NCBI GenBank assembly: GCA_019359595.1
Contig: JAHHGZ010000017.1
Span: 1-64,000 of the forward strand
Source of the DNA: Cyanomargarita calcarea GSE-NOS-MK-12-04C
GTDB taxonomy: Bacteria; Cyanobacteriota; Cyanobacteriia; Cyanobacteriales; Nostocaceae
Length of the DNA stretch: 64,000 nt
Direction of reading: 5' to 3'
Below, one piece after another: positions 10,050-18,980 of the stretch (position 1 is the first letter of the stretch; each line of letters begins with the position of its first letter). Below the pieces are notes generated by a model. The model was given only the letters and a program-made list of their open reading frames with translations. It ran no database searches and was not told where the DNA came from. Made by a program: the position numbers and the translations under genes.

Positions 10050-12896
10050 CTAGGTTAAATTGACCCGTAATACTATGTCATTGTAATCAAAGTCTCCCCC
10101 TGCACCTAGGTCTTCAAACCCAAAGGTGTTATCTCCGAGCATCCGGATATGATCCACCTTGTCGGAGTTAGCCCCCAAGTAGCTGAAGAAAATATCATTA
10201 ACTTTTTGCCCGTTGAGAACTTGTTCTGCAGTCCCATTGCTAATGATGAATGGAGCAAACAGTGCTTTACCCAGGGAAGAGTTAAAAGTCGCTGTACCTT
10301 GGTTGTCTACGCCAAGGTTTATACCAAGACTTTGGGCATCCCTAACAGCGGCTTCTGCATAACCTTTTTGACCAGGAAGGATGATGCCACTACCAGTACT
10401 GATGGCTCCAGTCTCATCTATAACTCGATAGAAGCCAACAGAGTTATTGTATGCCGCTTCACGGTTGAGAGTGAAAGTTGCCTTTACGCTCTGGGTTGTT
10501 AACCCTCGTAAATCTAGCAATTCTCCTTCCGGTCGGCTTTGGGTGGCTGTCCCTAAAGGTCTAGTCTCGGTAGTTGATTCCAACTTGGTTTCTAGGTTGA
10601 GGCTATTGCTACCATCTGGAGCCCGCCAATTTAGTGAGAACGCATTATTACCTTGGCTGGAAACATTCAATGCGTTGCTGAAAAATACTGTTTGGTTTTG
10701 TCCTTTTAGTACTGCATCAGTAGTGCCATTTTGTACTGCATAGAAAGCCAAGCGTGTATTGGGAGCAAAGTCGTTTAAGATGCGAGAAAGAGGTTGATTA
10801 AAGCCTTGGGGAGGATTGGTTAGGCCGGACAAAATCACCTGTCCCCGTGCAAGGGCTGCTTGAGTGTAAGCACTAGACCCAGGAGCAAGGGTACCAATGC
10901 GCCCTTCGCTGTCATCTACTACAAATACCCCAATTTCATTGACTTGGGTACTGTTATTTTTGGTCAGTGTCAGTTTGAGTTGTTGTGTGTCACCCTCCAC
11001 TAAGAACACATTGTTAGCATTTGGTTTGAGAACCCTTGGTTCAGGCAAATTGTTAATGTTAATTGTGAAAGCCTTGTCAAGGGATAGCCCACCTTGGTCA
11101 GTAGTGCGTACCCGAACATTATAGTTAGACTTGGTTTCAAAGTTTGGAGAAGCATTTATTCTCAGGGTGTTACCCGCAATCGTAAATGCTGTGTTATCAG
11201 TGTCGCTAGTTCCATTAACCAAGCTGTAGGTAAAGGTGTTACCTGTATCTGGGTCGGTGGTGTTGAAGGTACCAATGGCGGTGTTGGCTGCTACATTTTC
11301 ATTAACACTGGTTGCACTCAGCGCTAAGGCTATAGGTGCTTCGTTGAGATCCTTAATACTGACAGTCAACGGCTTTTCAAGGGAGAGTCCACCTTTGTCT
11401 GTTGTTTTGACCCGGATATTGTAAATAGATTTGGTTTCAAAGTTTGGGGAACTGTTGATTTTCAGATTATTGCCATCAATGGTGAATGCGGCATTATCAG
11501 TAGAACCAGCCCCGGAAACTAAACTGTAGGTGAAAGTATCGTTTTTATCTTTGTCAGTAGTACTAAAGCTGTCAAGGACTGTTCCTGCTGCTATATTTTC
11601 GTCAACACTGATGGCACTCAGTGCTGAATTTGTGGGTGCTTGAACACGGGTGTACGCAATCGTCTGAGTACTGCTCGCATCAATAAAATTTTCAGCGTTG
11701 ACTGTGAAGGGAGTGGTGACAAATTGCAACCCCAATCCTTGATCTGTAATTTCTCCTGATTGGTTGGTCAATAATAGTGCTTCAGAATCATCAGCTTGGG
11801 TGTAGGACTTACCACCATAAGTACTAGAAATATTTAACCCTTCTGCAAGTGTTACTTGTTGATCAACAGCAGCAGCCTGATTGAACGCAAAGCTGCCTGT
11901 GAGAGTTTTGTTAGTGTTAGAGAAATTGTAAATAGTATTGAATACTAAATCTGTAGGTGCTTCGTCGCTGAGATCCTTAATATTGACAGTCAACGGCTTT
12001 TCAAAGGTGAGTCCATCTTGGTCTGTTGTTTTGACCCGGATATTGTAAGTAGATTTGGTTTCAAAGTTTGGGGAACTGTTGATTTTTAGATTATTGCCAT
12101 CAATAGTGAATGCGGCATTGTCAGTAGAACCAGCCCCGGAAACTAAGCTGTAGGTGAAAGTGCTGTTTTTATCTTGGTCAGTAGTACTAAAGCTGTCAAG
12201 GACTGTTCCTGCAGCTATATTTTCGTCAACACTGATGGCACTCAATGCTGAATCTGTGGGTGCTTGAACACGGGTGTACGCAATCGTCTGAGTACTGTTC
12301 GCATCAATAAAATTTTCAGCGTTGACTGTGAAGGGAGTGGTAACAAATTGCAACCCCAATCCTTGGTCTGTAATTTCTCCTGATTGGTTGGTCAATAATA
12401 GTGCTTCAGAATCATCAGCTTGGGTGTAGGACTTACCACCGTAAGTACCAGAAATATTTAACCCTTCTGCAAGTGTTACTTGTTGATCAACAGCAGCAGC
12501 CTGATTGAACGCAAAGCTGCCTGTAAGAGTTTTGTTAGTGTTAGAGAAATTGTAAATAGTATTGAATACTAAATCTGTAGGTGCGTAAATACGACTGTAC
12601 GTAACACCCTGAGTGCTGTTCGCATCAATAAAATTTTCCGCATTGACAGTGAAGGGAGTGGTGACAAATTGCAACCCCAATCCTTGATCCGCAATTTCTC
12701 CTGATTGATTAGTCAATAATAGTGCTAAAGAATCATCAGCTTGAGTGTAGGACTTACCACCGTAAGTACCAGAAATATTTAACCCTTCGGCAAGTGTTAC
12801 TTGTTGGTCGGCAGCAGCAGCCTGATTGAACGACAAGTTACCTGTGAGAGTTTTGTTAGTGTTAGAAAATTTATAATTAAGGATTTGGTCAGCCAT
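10050..12896 (-). CDS. Large cadherin-repeat surface protein with DUF4114-like C-terminus
   Basis: 948-residue modular protein, probably exported or surface-attached, perhaps in adhesion or a sheath. It starts MADQILNYKF with no classical signal peptide, which is usual for type I-secreted repeat proteins. Order: module A (about residues 5-104), A (105-212), cadherin-like B (213-312), A (313-420), B (421-520), B (521-620), then two related beta-rich domains; the last ends FGFEDLGAGGDFDYNDIVLR, the signature of DUF4114. B modules carry DEN, TTDxDKN and IKDLxD segments typical of calcium-binding cadherin folds. Residues 105-312 and 313-520 are nearly identical, a recent tandem duplication. No secretion genes are adjacent. 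A role in adhesion is inference only. Confidence 0.8.
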   Translation of the reverse strand: MADQILNYKFSNTNKTLTGNLSFNQAAAADQQVTLAEGLNISGTYGGKSYTQADDSLALLLTNQSGEIADQGLGLQFVTTPFTVNAENFIDANSTQGVTYSRIYAPTDLVFNTIYNFSNTNKTLTGSFAFNQAAAVDQQVTLAEGLNISGTYGGKSYTQADDSEALLLTNQSGEITDQGLGLQFVTTPFTVNAENFIDANSTQTIAYTRVQAPTDSALSAISVDENIAAGTVLDSFSTTDQDKNSTFTYSLVSGAGSTDNAAFTIDGNNLKINSSPNFETKSTYNIRVKTTDQDGLTFEKPLTVNIKDLSDEAPTDLVFNTIYNFSNTNKTLTGSFAFNQAAAVDQQVTLAEGLNISSTYGGKSYTQADDSEALLLTNQSGEITDQGLGLQFVTTPFTVNAENFIDASSTQTIAYTRVQAPTNSALSAISVDENIAAGTVLDSFSTTDKDKNDTFTYSLVSGAGSTDNAAFTIDGNNLKINSSPNFETKSIYNIRVKTTDKGGLSLEKPLTVSIKDLNEAPIALALSATSVNENVAANTAIGTFNTTDPDTGNTFTYSLVNGTSDTDNTAFTIAGNTLRINASPNFETKSNYNVRVRTTDQGGLSLDKAFTININNLPEPRVLKPNANNVFLVEGDTQQLKLTLTKNNSTQVNEIGVFVVDDSEGRIGTLAPGSSAYTQAALARGQVILSGLTNPPQGFNQPLSRILNDFAPNTRLAFYAVQNGTTDAVLKGQNQTVFFSNALNVSSQGNNAFSLNWRAPDGSNSLNLETKLESTTETRPLGTATQSRPEGELLDLRGLTTQSVKATFTLNREAAYNNSVGFYRVIDETGAISTGSGIILPGQKGYAEAAVRDAQSLGINLGVDNQGTATFNSSLGKALFAPFIISNGTAEQVLNGQKVNDIFFSYLGANSDKVDHIRMLGDNTFGFEDLGAGGDFDYNDIVLRVNLT
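11337..12584 (-). repeat. Two tandem 624-bp units inside the cadherin-repeat gene
   Basis: Units 11961-12584 and 11337-11960 each encode an A plus B module pair of 208 residues. They differ at only a few codons, so the duplication is recent and may vary in number between strains. Confidence 0.85.
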
Positions 12897-12934
12897 TTTT
12901 TCCCTCTAATTAACAACAGGTGTAAAAAAAAATC

Positions 12935-13065
12935 GGCGTTGCTGAATCGAGGTATGAATTGAAATGTAAAGACGTAAAATTTTCCGTTTCTACAAGGGTT
13001 TTTAGGTAACGCAATTTATCTGCGATCGCGCAGAAATGGGCTACATACATGGAATCAGCAACGCC
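12935..13065. mobile_element. MITE-like element with GGCGTTGCTGA termini (copy 1)
   Basis: 131-bp segment with 22-bp inverted ends that match at about 19 positions (left GGCGTTGCTGAATCGAGGTA...; right end its complement). The interior has no ORF and contains a GCGATCGC site. A second copy with the same ends but a different interior is at 38373-38520. It lies just upstream of the cadherin-repeat gene start and downstream of phoA. Confidence 0.65.
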
Positions 13066-13089
13066 AAAAAATCTCAATAGTTTTATTAA

Positions 13090-13117
13090 GCAAAAGACGT
13101 GCTACCACGTCTTTTGC
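13090..13117 (-). terminator. Probable alkaline phosphatase terminator
   Basis: Perfect 12-bp stem (GCAAAAGACGTG and its complement, 4-base loop) 43 bp beyond the phoA stop. A second stem (GCCTCTC/GAGAGGC) at 13125-13152 lies between it and the stop. Confidence 0.65.
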
Positions 13118-13159
13118 GACTTTTGCCTCTCTAAGTTAGTCTTAAGAGAGGCTAGTTGA

Positions 13160-15142
13160 TTAAGGAGTTGTGAGCGCTGTCTTCATAGCTTGGAATATCT
13201 GACTCTGATCGACCACACCCCGAACACCAGGGACTGTGTAAGTACCAGAACTATCTGTAAACTGGTAGCCTTGTCCTAAGTATCTGGTTAGAGCTTCAGA
13301 GGACTTACCTTGGTAGTAAACAGGCACAAGACGGCTGCTGTGGTTACCCCAGAGGTACTTTTGTGTTGGATCTGATCCCCAGAAGTGACCTGCTTCAGTT
13401 GGGTTGTGCTTGTTGAAAGTAATGTCTTTAGCGTTAAACTTCAAACCTCTGGACACATTTGGATCTTGAGGAGTTAACTTCGAGGGGAAGTCATTATTTA
13501 AAGTCAGGTAATGGTCATGGTCAGCAGTAACAATGAGCAAGTTCTTAGTCCAACCGCCATTATTTCCGATCCAGTCAATAGTTGTTTGGACTGCTTTATC
13601 AAAATCATTCATGGTACCAATGAGGTTATCCATGTTGTTGTCATGGGCACCCCAGTCAATGTCACCACCCTCAACCGTTAGCCAGAAACCATCTTGGTCT
13701 TTACCGAGAACGGTTAGAGCCGCTTGGGTGAGATCGGACAAAGTTGGATTTTCGTTAATCTCTCTGGCTATAAAGCTGGCATCGGTTTCACCAGCAGCCA
13801 GGGGACGGACAGTATCAGGTGCAGGAGCATTAGGAGCGATGGGGTTACGTGCTGCATCAACAACAGGCACACACTCATTAGTGGAACCAGTAATTAGCTG
13901 ACCCGATGCACAGGTAACAGGTGGATTTGCAGTTAGATTTTGAGTCTTAATAACTGAACGGGAAAGTGTAAATTGCCCTAAACCTGTTGAACTGTAGTCT
14001 CCCTTGGAAGAACTGGTAGGAAGGTTACCATCTTGACCACGAGCGCCATACAGACCGATTAACTTGCCGCCGGTATTGGGGTTGATAGTCGCAGCGGTGG
14101 TTAACAGTGTCTGAGCTGCGTTAGGTCCACGTTCTAAAACGGTGTAGCCGTAACGAGCGTTGGTGTTGGGATTCGCCGCAGGAGCAGTTGAACAAGCAGC
14201 CGCATCAGTCAGGGCTGTTTTGCCAGTCAAATTCTTGTAAGTATCTGCTGTGATGTAAGTGTATCGACAGACCGGACCTGAACTGGTTGCGTTGACGTGA
14301 TCCAAAGGATGACCACCACCCAACACAACATTAGGCTGAAAGTTCAGTAATTCCTGCTGCAGAATGCTGTCTTGGTTGGTCTTGGTGGGGTCAAAAACAC
14401 TGTCGTACTTGTTACGACGATTTACGAAAGAGGCCGCAGCACCGGGGGTGGCGTGAGTAATCGGCACTGAAGTGACCAAACCTGTAGATTTACCTTGTTC
14501 TTTGGCAATTTCTAGGACGGTTTTCAGCTTCTTCTCGTAAATATCAACTCCCATCGCGTTGTTGTAGCTCTTTACGCCTGTATAAAGAGTTGTAGCGGTG
14601 TTAGCAGAGTCGGGATAACTGTATTTGATGTAATCTTTGTCGTATGAACCAGCAGTAGCGGGAGACAGCGGAATCCAAGGAGTCGGTCCACCCTTATTTA
14701 CTTCATAACCTGCTAGGTTCCCAGGCAAAGTGCTATTGCCATTAGATTGAGTGCCGGGATTAAAAGGAGTCGGCACGAATGAGAAGCCTGGACGAACAGG
14801 ACTTAGACCTGTGACACCATTAGTCCCATCCAGGGCAGTGTTACCCGTTAATTTAGCTCCTGTACTTCCTTGAACGGTTGTGCCGTAAGTAGTCACCAGT
14901 CCATATCCAGTCAGAGTTTGCATACTCAAACCAGAACCTTTCCCGGCAGTATAAAACGCCCCACCTTTGGCGATCGCAGCAGCCCGAGCCATCTCCCAAC
15001 CCATACCATCACCAATCATGATGATGACGTTAACCCCATTACCAGCAGCTAGTGCTGGTTGAATGGCAGGATTAGCAAATACCAGGATCATAGCCATTAA
15101 AAAGGCTAGGAGTCTCTTGCACTTTCCGAGAAGTGAAATCAT
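13160..15142 (-). CDS. Secreted alkaline phosphatase (PhoA-type fold)
   Basis: Predicted periplasmic or extracellular phosphomonoesterase releasing phosphate from organic esters. 660 residues, longer than the E. coli enzyme (about 470). Residues 1-33 are a signal peptide (basic MISLLGKCKR, hydrophobic core, cleavage after ALA). VIIMIGDGMG near residue 40 supplies a metal aspartate. DSANTATTLYTG near residue 180 is the active-site segment, with Thr at the usual Ser nucleophile position. VEGGDIDWGAHDNN near residue 485 and TADHDH near 540 supply further metal ligands, and WGNHSSRLVPV near 600 the last histidine. Insertions at residues 100-160 and 290-450 explain the length. RBS AAGAGG precedes the ATG. 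It follows a CDF metal transporter and a small exported peptide on the same strand. Zinc dependence is family knowledge. Confidence 0.88.
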   Translation of the reverse strand: MISLLGKCKRLLAFLMAMILVFANPAIQPALAAGNGVNVIIMIGDGMGWEMARAAAIAKGGAFYTAGKGSGLSMQTLTGYGLVTTYGTTVQGSTGAKLTGNTALDGTNGVTGLSPVRPGFSFVPTPFNPGTQSNGNSTLPGNLAGYEVNKGGPTPWIPLSPATAGSYDKDYIKYSYPDSANTATTLYTGVKSYNNAMGVDIYEKKLKTVLEIAKEQGKSTGLVTSVPITHATPGAAASFVNRRNKYDSVFDPTKTNQDSILQQELLNFQPNVVLGGGHPLDHVNATSSGPVCRYTYITADTYKNLTGKTALTDAAACSTAPAANPNTNARYGYTVLERGPNAAQTLLTTAATINPNTGGKLIGLYGARGQDGNLPTSSSKGDYSSTGLGQFTLSRSVIKTQNLTANPPVTCASGQLITGSTNECVPVVDAARNPIAPNAPAPDTVRPLAAGETDASFIAREINENPTLSDLTQAALTVLGKDQDGFWLTVEGGDIDWGAHDNNMDNLIGTMNDFDKAVQTTIDWIGNNGGWTKNLLIVTADHDHYLTLNNDFPSKLTPQDPNVSRGLKFNAKDITFNKHNPTEAGHFWGSDPTQKYLWGNHSSRLVPVYYQGKSSEALTRYLGQGYQFTDSSGTYTVPGVRGVVDQSQIFQAMKTALTTP

Positions 15143-15329
15143 TACAATGCCTCTTAAAGTTAATTGAGCAAGTGTTAAAAGTTAACTATTGAACTTCTTG
15201 CGTAAAGAACGCATAACACCACGCCAGTTCGCATGAAGAAAGGAAACTAACGCAAGCGATTAATTCCCCTCCACGGAGGTGGAGGGAAGGAGAGACTTTG
15301 ACTTACGTCAAAGAAAAAAGGCAAGAAGT

Positions 15330-15518
15330 CTATTGATAAAAATTGGGTTCTTGATGACTAGCAGCGAATTCGGAAATAGCTGCTTGTTGGGCAATAGGTG
15401 CTTGTTGGGCAGTAGCTGGTTGTTGGTGTGATATGCCAAAAGACACTATAACTGCCATAACCAGACCAGATATGAACCAAAAAAGCGAGCGTTTGTACTG
15501 TTTCAGTAATGAAATCAT
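15330..15518 (-). CDS. Small exported peptide (62 aa)
   Basis: Unrecognised 62-residue protein. The N-terminus MISLLKQYKRSLFWFISGLV is a signal peptide or membrane anchor whose first residues mirror those of the downstream alkaline phosphatase (MISLLxxxKR). A Gln/Ala/Pro-rich tail (QQPATAQQAPIAQQAA) follows. Its ATG overlaps the CDF transporter stop as ATGA, with an AGGAG ribosome binding site inside the CDF gene, so translation is probably coupled. It ends 187 bp before the phosphatase start. It could be a metal or phosphatase accessory peptide, or a decayed second phosphatase leader. Confidence 0.55.
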   Translation of the reverse strand: MISLLKQYKRSLFWFISGLVMAVIVSFGISHQQPATAQQAPIAQQAAISEFAASHQEPNFYQ

Positions 15519-16246
15519 CGAATTAACTCCTGTAAAGATGGAAATAATAGCTTCTCTGCATTCTTTTGATCGTCGCAGTCTCCTGCTGGCAAATTACAGA
15601 AACAAGAAGCATTCGGAATATCGGCTACCTGACCACGCAAACAATTAACGCTTTGAATCACCAGATAAGCAGCAAACAAGGCTATCAACCCTGCCACTCC
15701 CAAGCTGATGACTCCATCGGCCCAAGTCCAATTCAGCCAGATAACCGCGATCGCTGCCAGTACGGCTCCAACTGAACTGGCTACATCCGCTAACAGATGA
15801 AGAAATGCGCCCCTGATATTAAGATCGTGATGGCTGCATCCATGTAGGCAAAACACGTTAAAAGTGTTGACTCCTAAGCCAATCAATGCAGTTACTAACA
15901 TTGGTACGCCAAGAATCTCTGTGGTTGGAGATTGCAACCGAACTAGAGCTTCTTTCACGATCCAGCCTGCGACACAAGCCAAGCCAATGCCGTTAGCCAA
16001 AGCAGCTAGAACCTCCAATCGATAGCGACCAAATATAGTTCTCTTGGATATAGATTCAGACAGCCAGATTGCTAGCAGTGCTAGACCTAAAGCTGCCACG
16101 TCCGCAAGAATATGTTCTGCATCTGCTAAAAGAGACAGGCTATGGCTCCAAATTCCTGCACTCAATTCCACACAAAAGAAAATGCTGAGTATCACCAAAG
16201 CAGTCCATAGAGCTTGGACTTTCTGCTGAACTTGGTTTGATTGCAT
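15515..16246 (-). CDS. Cation diffusion facilitator (Zn/Co/Cd-type)
   Basis: Membrane metal/proton antiporter that normally exports Zn2+ or related ions from the cytoplasm. 243 residues with six hydrophobic helices. The metal site is visible as LADAEHILAD in helix 2 (HxxxD type, near residue 45) and HLLADVASS in helix 5 (near residue 150). It is shorter than most CDF proteins (about 300): the cytoplasmic C-terminal metal-sensing domain is missing, replaced by a short Cys-bearing tail (NASCFCNLPAGDC). A histidine pair (CLHGCSHHDLN) lies in the helix 4-5 loop. It overlaps the small exported peptide by 4 bp and precedes the alkaline phosphatase, so it may supply metal to the periplasm for that enzyme (inference). 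Confidence 0.85.
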   Translation of the reverse strand: MQSNQVQQKVQALWTALVILSIFFCVELSAGIWSHSLSLLADAEHILADVAALGLALLAIWLSESISKRTIFGRYRLEVLAALANGIGLACVAGWIVKEALVRLQSPTTEILGVPMLVTALIGLGVNTFNVFCLHGCSHHDLNIRGAFLHLLADVASSVGAVLAAIAVIWLNWTWADGVISLGVAGLIALFAAYLVIQSVNCLRGQVADIPNASCFCNLPAGDCDDQKNAEKLLFPSLQELIR

Positions 16247-16913
16247 TGAACCTGAACTTAAAGATTGACTAGAAGCGTTTCTCAGATACCACTACTGCTT
16301 TTGAATTTTGCTGCCTAGCCCTAAGAGATCCCCTTTAAAAAGTGGGATTGCAAAGCAGCGCACGCGCTTGCGAACGATTCTTAACCGAGTAGTATTAGCT
16401 CAGATATTCCTGTGCCCATCAAAGCACTATTTTTAAATGCCTAAATACTTGTACGTTGCCGTACCGCAGATCTAACAGTGTTTACCAAAGTTAACGAGTT
16501 GAAAATTTCAGTTCATAATTATTAGCAACTAGAGGAAATAGTCATTTCAATTACTTCGCTGTTGACCTTTACCAAAAGAAGTATATGTGTTATTCAGCGC
16601 ACGTAGCACTAAACACAGGGATATACTCCTATTGATTGCTGGCGTAGCTTCAATTACAAGGGGGATGATAGCACAGTAGTTTAACAATTAAACGAGTAGT
16701 AGCTAACCAATTAAAAAGAACTAAAAAAAAGACAATCTGGTGATTGTCTCTTATATCTTGCACCTCTCTGGATAAACCCCTTTCTTAGCGAGTCAGTGTT
16801 TAATAACATGACATGGAAATAATAAACAAGCCTAAGTAATAAATAGATTTTAATTTGACAAAAAAATATGGTAATTTTACGCCCATTTGCCATTGACCTC
16901 AACGAAAATTTTT

Positions 16914-16928
16914 TAATAATGATAATCA
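16914..16928 (-). promoter_or_regulatory. Zur/Fur-like operator 1
   Basis: On the minus strand TGATTATCATTATTA matches the cyanobacterial Zur consensus TGATAATnATTATCA at 12 of 14 defined positions and also fits half of a Fur box. It is 668 bp upstream of the CDF gene, far for direct control. Confidence 0.4.
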
Positions 16929-17058
16929 TCTAGGTGGGTGGTATCGTCTCTCAATCGGAGCCGCCACCACTTTGTCTATTAATTTCAATTCAAATCGGGC
17001 TTTATTTAGAGAAGTCACAGGGAAGCAATCACCGTTTGCGATCGCTTTCCTCTTTATT

Positions 17059-17073
17059 TGATTATCATTATCT
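17059..17073 (+). promoter_or_regulatory. Zur/Fur-like operator 2
   Basis: TGATTATCATTATCT matches the Zur consensus at 12 of 14 positions. It lies 131 bp from operator 1 in the opposite orientation and 45 bp beyond the end of the decayed fragment at 17118. Confidence 0.4.
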
Positions 17074-17117
17074 TGAGATGTCCTAATTATTAAGCATCCA
17101 GACCATCTTTATTTGCT

Positions 17118-17303
17118 TTATGGACTCAACTTCAAAGTGATGATTTTGGCGGATACCGGATGAAGGTAGTATTCAGTTCCTTCACAGGGTACGTAAGCTA
17201 AAACATCATGCAATTGTTGGTGTGCGCGTTGACCGGAAATTACTCAATGGGTGACGTTTGAGGCATTTACACAAACGGGGGCAGCAAGAGCCGGTTTGTT
17301 GGC
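17118..17303 (-). pseudogene. Decayed coding fragment, unknown family
   Basis: On the minus strand 62 codons read ANKPALAAPVCVNASNVTH, then an in-frame TGA (17244-17246), then VISGQRAHQQLHDVLAYVPC and a tail ending in KIITLKLSP before a stop. Codon use and composition look protein-like, and the TGA could derive from TGG. I do not recognise the family. No start is visible upstream, so I read it as the 3' end of a lost gene. Confidence 0.3.
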
Positions 17304-17843
17304 CTAAAGTTTGTCGTTACTCTTGACAAAGCGGAAAGTGCAGCCAGACAAGGCGGAAACTGAACTTTTCCCGAACTGGTAATGGTACAGCAGTTATACC
17401 TTTTTGAGATAGCAACCTGCTGCTATACTGGAAAAAAAATAGGACTCGCAAAAATGGTAAGATATATTTGCCATTGCTTTTAATTTTTGTAAAAATGGTA
17501 AAATACATTCGTCAGTACAAGACTTTAAAACTCAATAGAATCTTGCAAGTGTATTTAAATACACACGCATTTGTTCGCTAAAGTTATATAATCATCCTGG
17601 TTTTATTCTGTTTCGCACAGAGGATATATTGCAGGTTACATAAACTGACTGCAATATAGGTTTTTCTTGAAAATTTATTATTTTTCAGTAGAAATTACCA
17701 ACACACTAAAACCCTATCATTGCTGTAATTTGCTCTTAAGAAATAGGTAAATTTATCTATATCTGGCTTCATAATTTATTTTTGCAGAAAAAACGAGCAG
17801 GATTTAGTTACGACTTATTAGGTGTAATTCCAGGCTGGAGTCT

Positions 17844-18371
17844 ATGGATTTATTAGTGAAGTATTGCCGCCCTCGCTTGTTCTCATTCTTTACCTTATTA
17901 GTTACCTGTGCAATTTTCTTAACTGTCATAACCTGGCAAAGCCCGATTTTATTATTGTGCATACTGCTAGGAAGTTTAGCCGTCCTAGTCATCCAGCAAG
18001 TAGGGTCGCAGGTAAATTTATCTAAGCGCACCCTCATGCTGTTGCAAATTTTAACAGTAGGCTTAATCCTGAGTTTTTTCTGGGTAGATTATTTTTCCGA
18101 TCCCGTAATGGCACAATTTTTCGGGAAAGCGGAGACATTTTTTAAAACCACCCTAACCCAAGGTTCTACTCAAAATAATAGTGCCCCAGCCATTAGTCTG
18201 GTATTCAACGTTTTAAGAGCGCTTTACTTACTCTACATCGCTGTTTCCCTCATCGGGGTGATTAACGCAGTTCGCAAAGATGATGATTGGCAAGTAGTTG
18301 CACGAACCCCCTTGCTAGTTGTCATCGCTGTCACCGTTGCGGATGTATTGACAGGCTTTATTACTGGATGA
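17844..18371 (+). CDS. VirB2/TrbC-like membrane protein of a T4SS-like cluster
   Basis: 175 residues, ATG start. Two hydrophobic helices lie in the first 60 residues (LVTCAIFLTVITW and ILLLCILLGSLAVLVIQQV), another near 68-80, and two C-terminal helices near 117-135 and 152-172 separated by the short basic loop AVRKDDDWQVVARTP. That helix-loop-helix end resembles VirB2/TrbC pilins, which have two membrane helices around a charged loop. The length exceeds a typical pilin and the N-terminus has no clear signal peptide. It is first in a same-strand run whose order follows virB2-3-4-5-6-8-10; the position supports the call more than sequence does. Confidence 0.5.
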   Translation: MDLLVKYCRPRLFSFFTLLVTCAIFLTVITWQSPILLLCILLGSLAVLVIQQVGSQVNLSKRTLMLLQILTVGLILSFFWVDYFSDPVMAQFFGKAETFFKTTLTQGSTQNNSAPAISLVFNVLRALYLLYIAVSLIGVINAVRKDDDWQVVARTPLLVVIAVTVADVLTGFITG

Positions 18372-18602
18372 CCTGCTATCCCACACTTGCTGTTGTGTGA
18401 TATACGAATGCACATTAATTATTTGGGCGATTCAAGATGCCTACCCCACAAGACTTACAGGAATTGAGATTATGCAGTTTAAATGTGTTTTAGCTTAAGA
18501 ACAGTGCCGCATATAGCTAGTGCTGTTCTTTGCTGAGTGAAGAAATAGCACCCAGCTTGGGTTGAATTGCTAAACTATCCCTAGTAAAATCCAAAATCCT
18601 TG

Positions 18603-18980
18603 ATGACTGTTGAGCGCGACAAAGAATTTCGTCCTGTCAATCAAATTCTGGGAACCCAACCTTCTTTAGGCCCAATTCCGGCTAACCAAATCTTTCCTTG
18701 GACAATCATTGCCTTAATTTCCTACTTTATTATCAATGGTATATTTGGAGGTGCATTCCCAGATCAATGGCAGAAGTGGTTGTGGACAGTACTAGTTGCC
18801 GGATGGGGAATGGCGACTTGGTGGATACTAACCGGGGGAAGAAGTTGGCGATTTTTAAGCAAATTTATTGGTGTTCCAACTTGGGTAAGAGGCGTTGCTC
18901 GTTATCACAGTTTTCTAGAGTTTTATTATGAAACCAAAAATCGGAAAACAAAGCGTAGGCATCGCAGGTCAAGAAAATAG
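18603..18980 (+). CDS. VirB3/TrbD-like inner-membrane protein
   Basis: About 125 residues from the ATG at 18603; a TTG one codon upstream is less likely. The N-terminus is polar. Two membrane helices (about residues 30-48, ending in GGAF, and 57-75, WLWTVLVAGWGMATWWILTG) are followed by a highly basic tail (NRKTKRRHRRSRK). This small bitopic layout directly upstream of a VirB4 ATPase is the VirB3 pattern. Its last 53 bp overlap the ATPase start in another frame, so the two are probably translationally coupled. In known T4SS, VirB3 binds VirB4 at the inner membrane. Confidence 0.55.
   Translation: MTVERDKEFRPVNQILGTQPSLGPIPANQIFPWTIIALISYFIINGIFGGAFPDQWQKWLWTVLVAGWGMATWWILTGGRSWRFLSKFIGVPTWVRGVARYHSFLEFYYETKNRKTKRRHRRSRK

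Larger units (their letters stand above)
16247..17843. other. 1.6 kb region without an intact gene
   Basis: Long AT-rich gap between the CDF transporter and the secretion cluster. It contains two Zur/Fur-like boxes and one decayed coding fragment (listed separately). Open frames here are low-complexity and AT-driven, with no family signature. No tRNA-like structure was seen. The last 300 bp presumably hold the promoter of the secretion cluster. Confidence 0.5.

Noticed and set aside
15153-15186. Pho box upstream of the alkaline phosphatase
   Set aside because: TTAAC repeats occur on the minus strand with 22-bp spacing but the middle repeat is poor, and the site lies only 10-45 bp before the start codon. 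Too weak to call.
16711-16929. 72-codon minus-strand ORF
   Set aside because: Lys/Ile/Phe-rich composition follows AT-rich DNA, and its start lies inside the Zur-like box.
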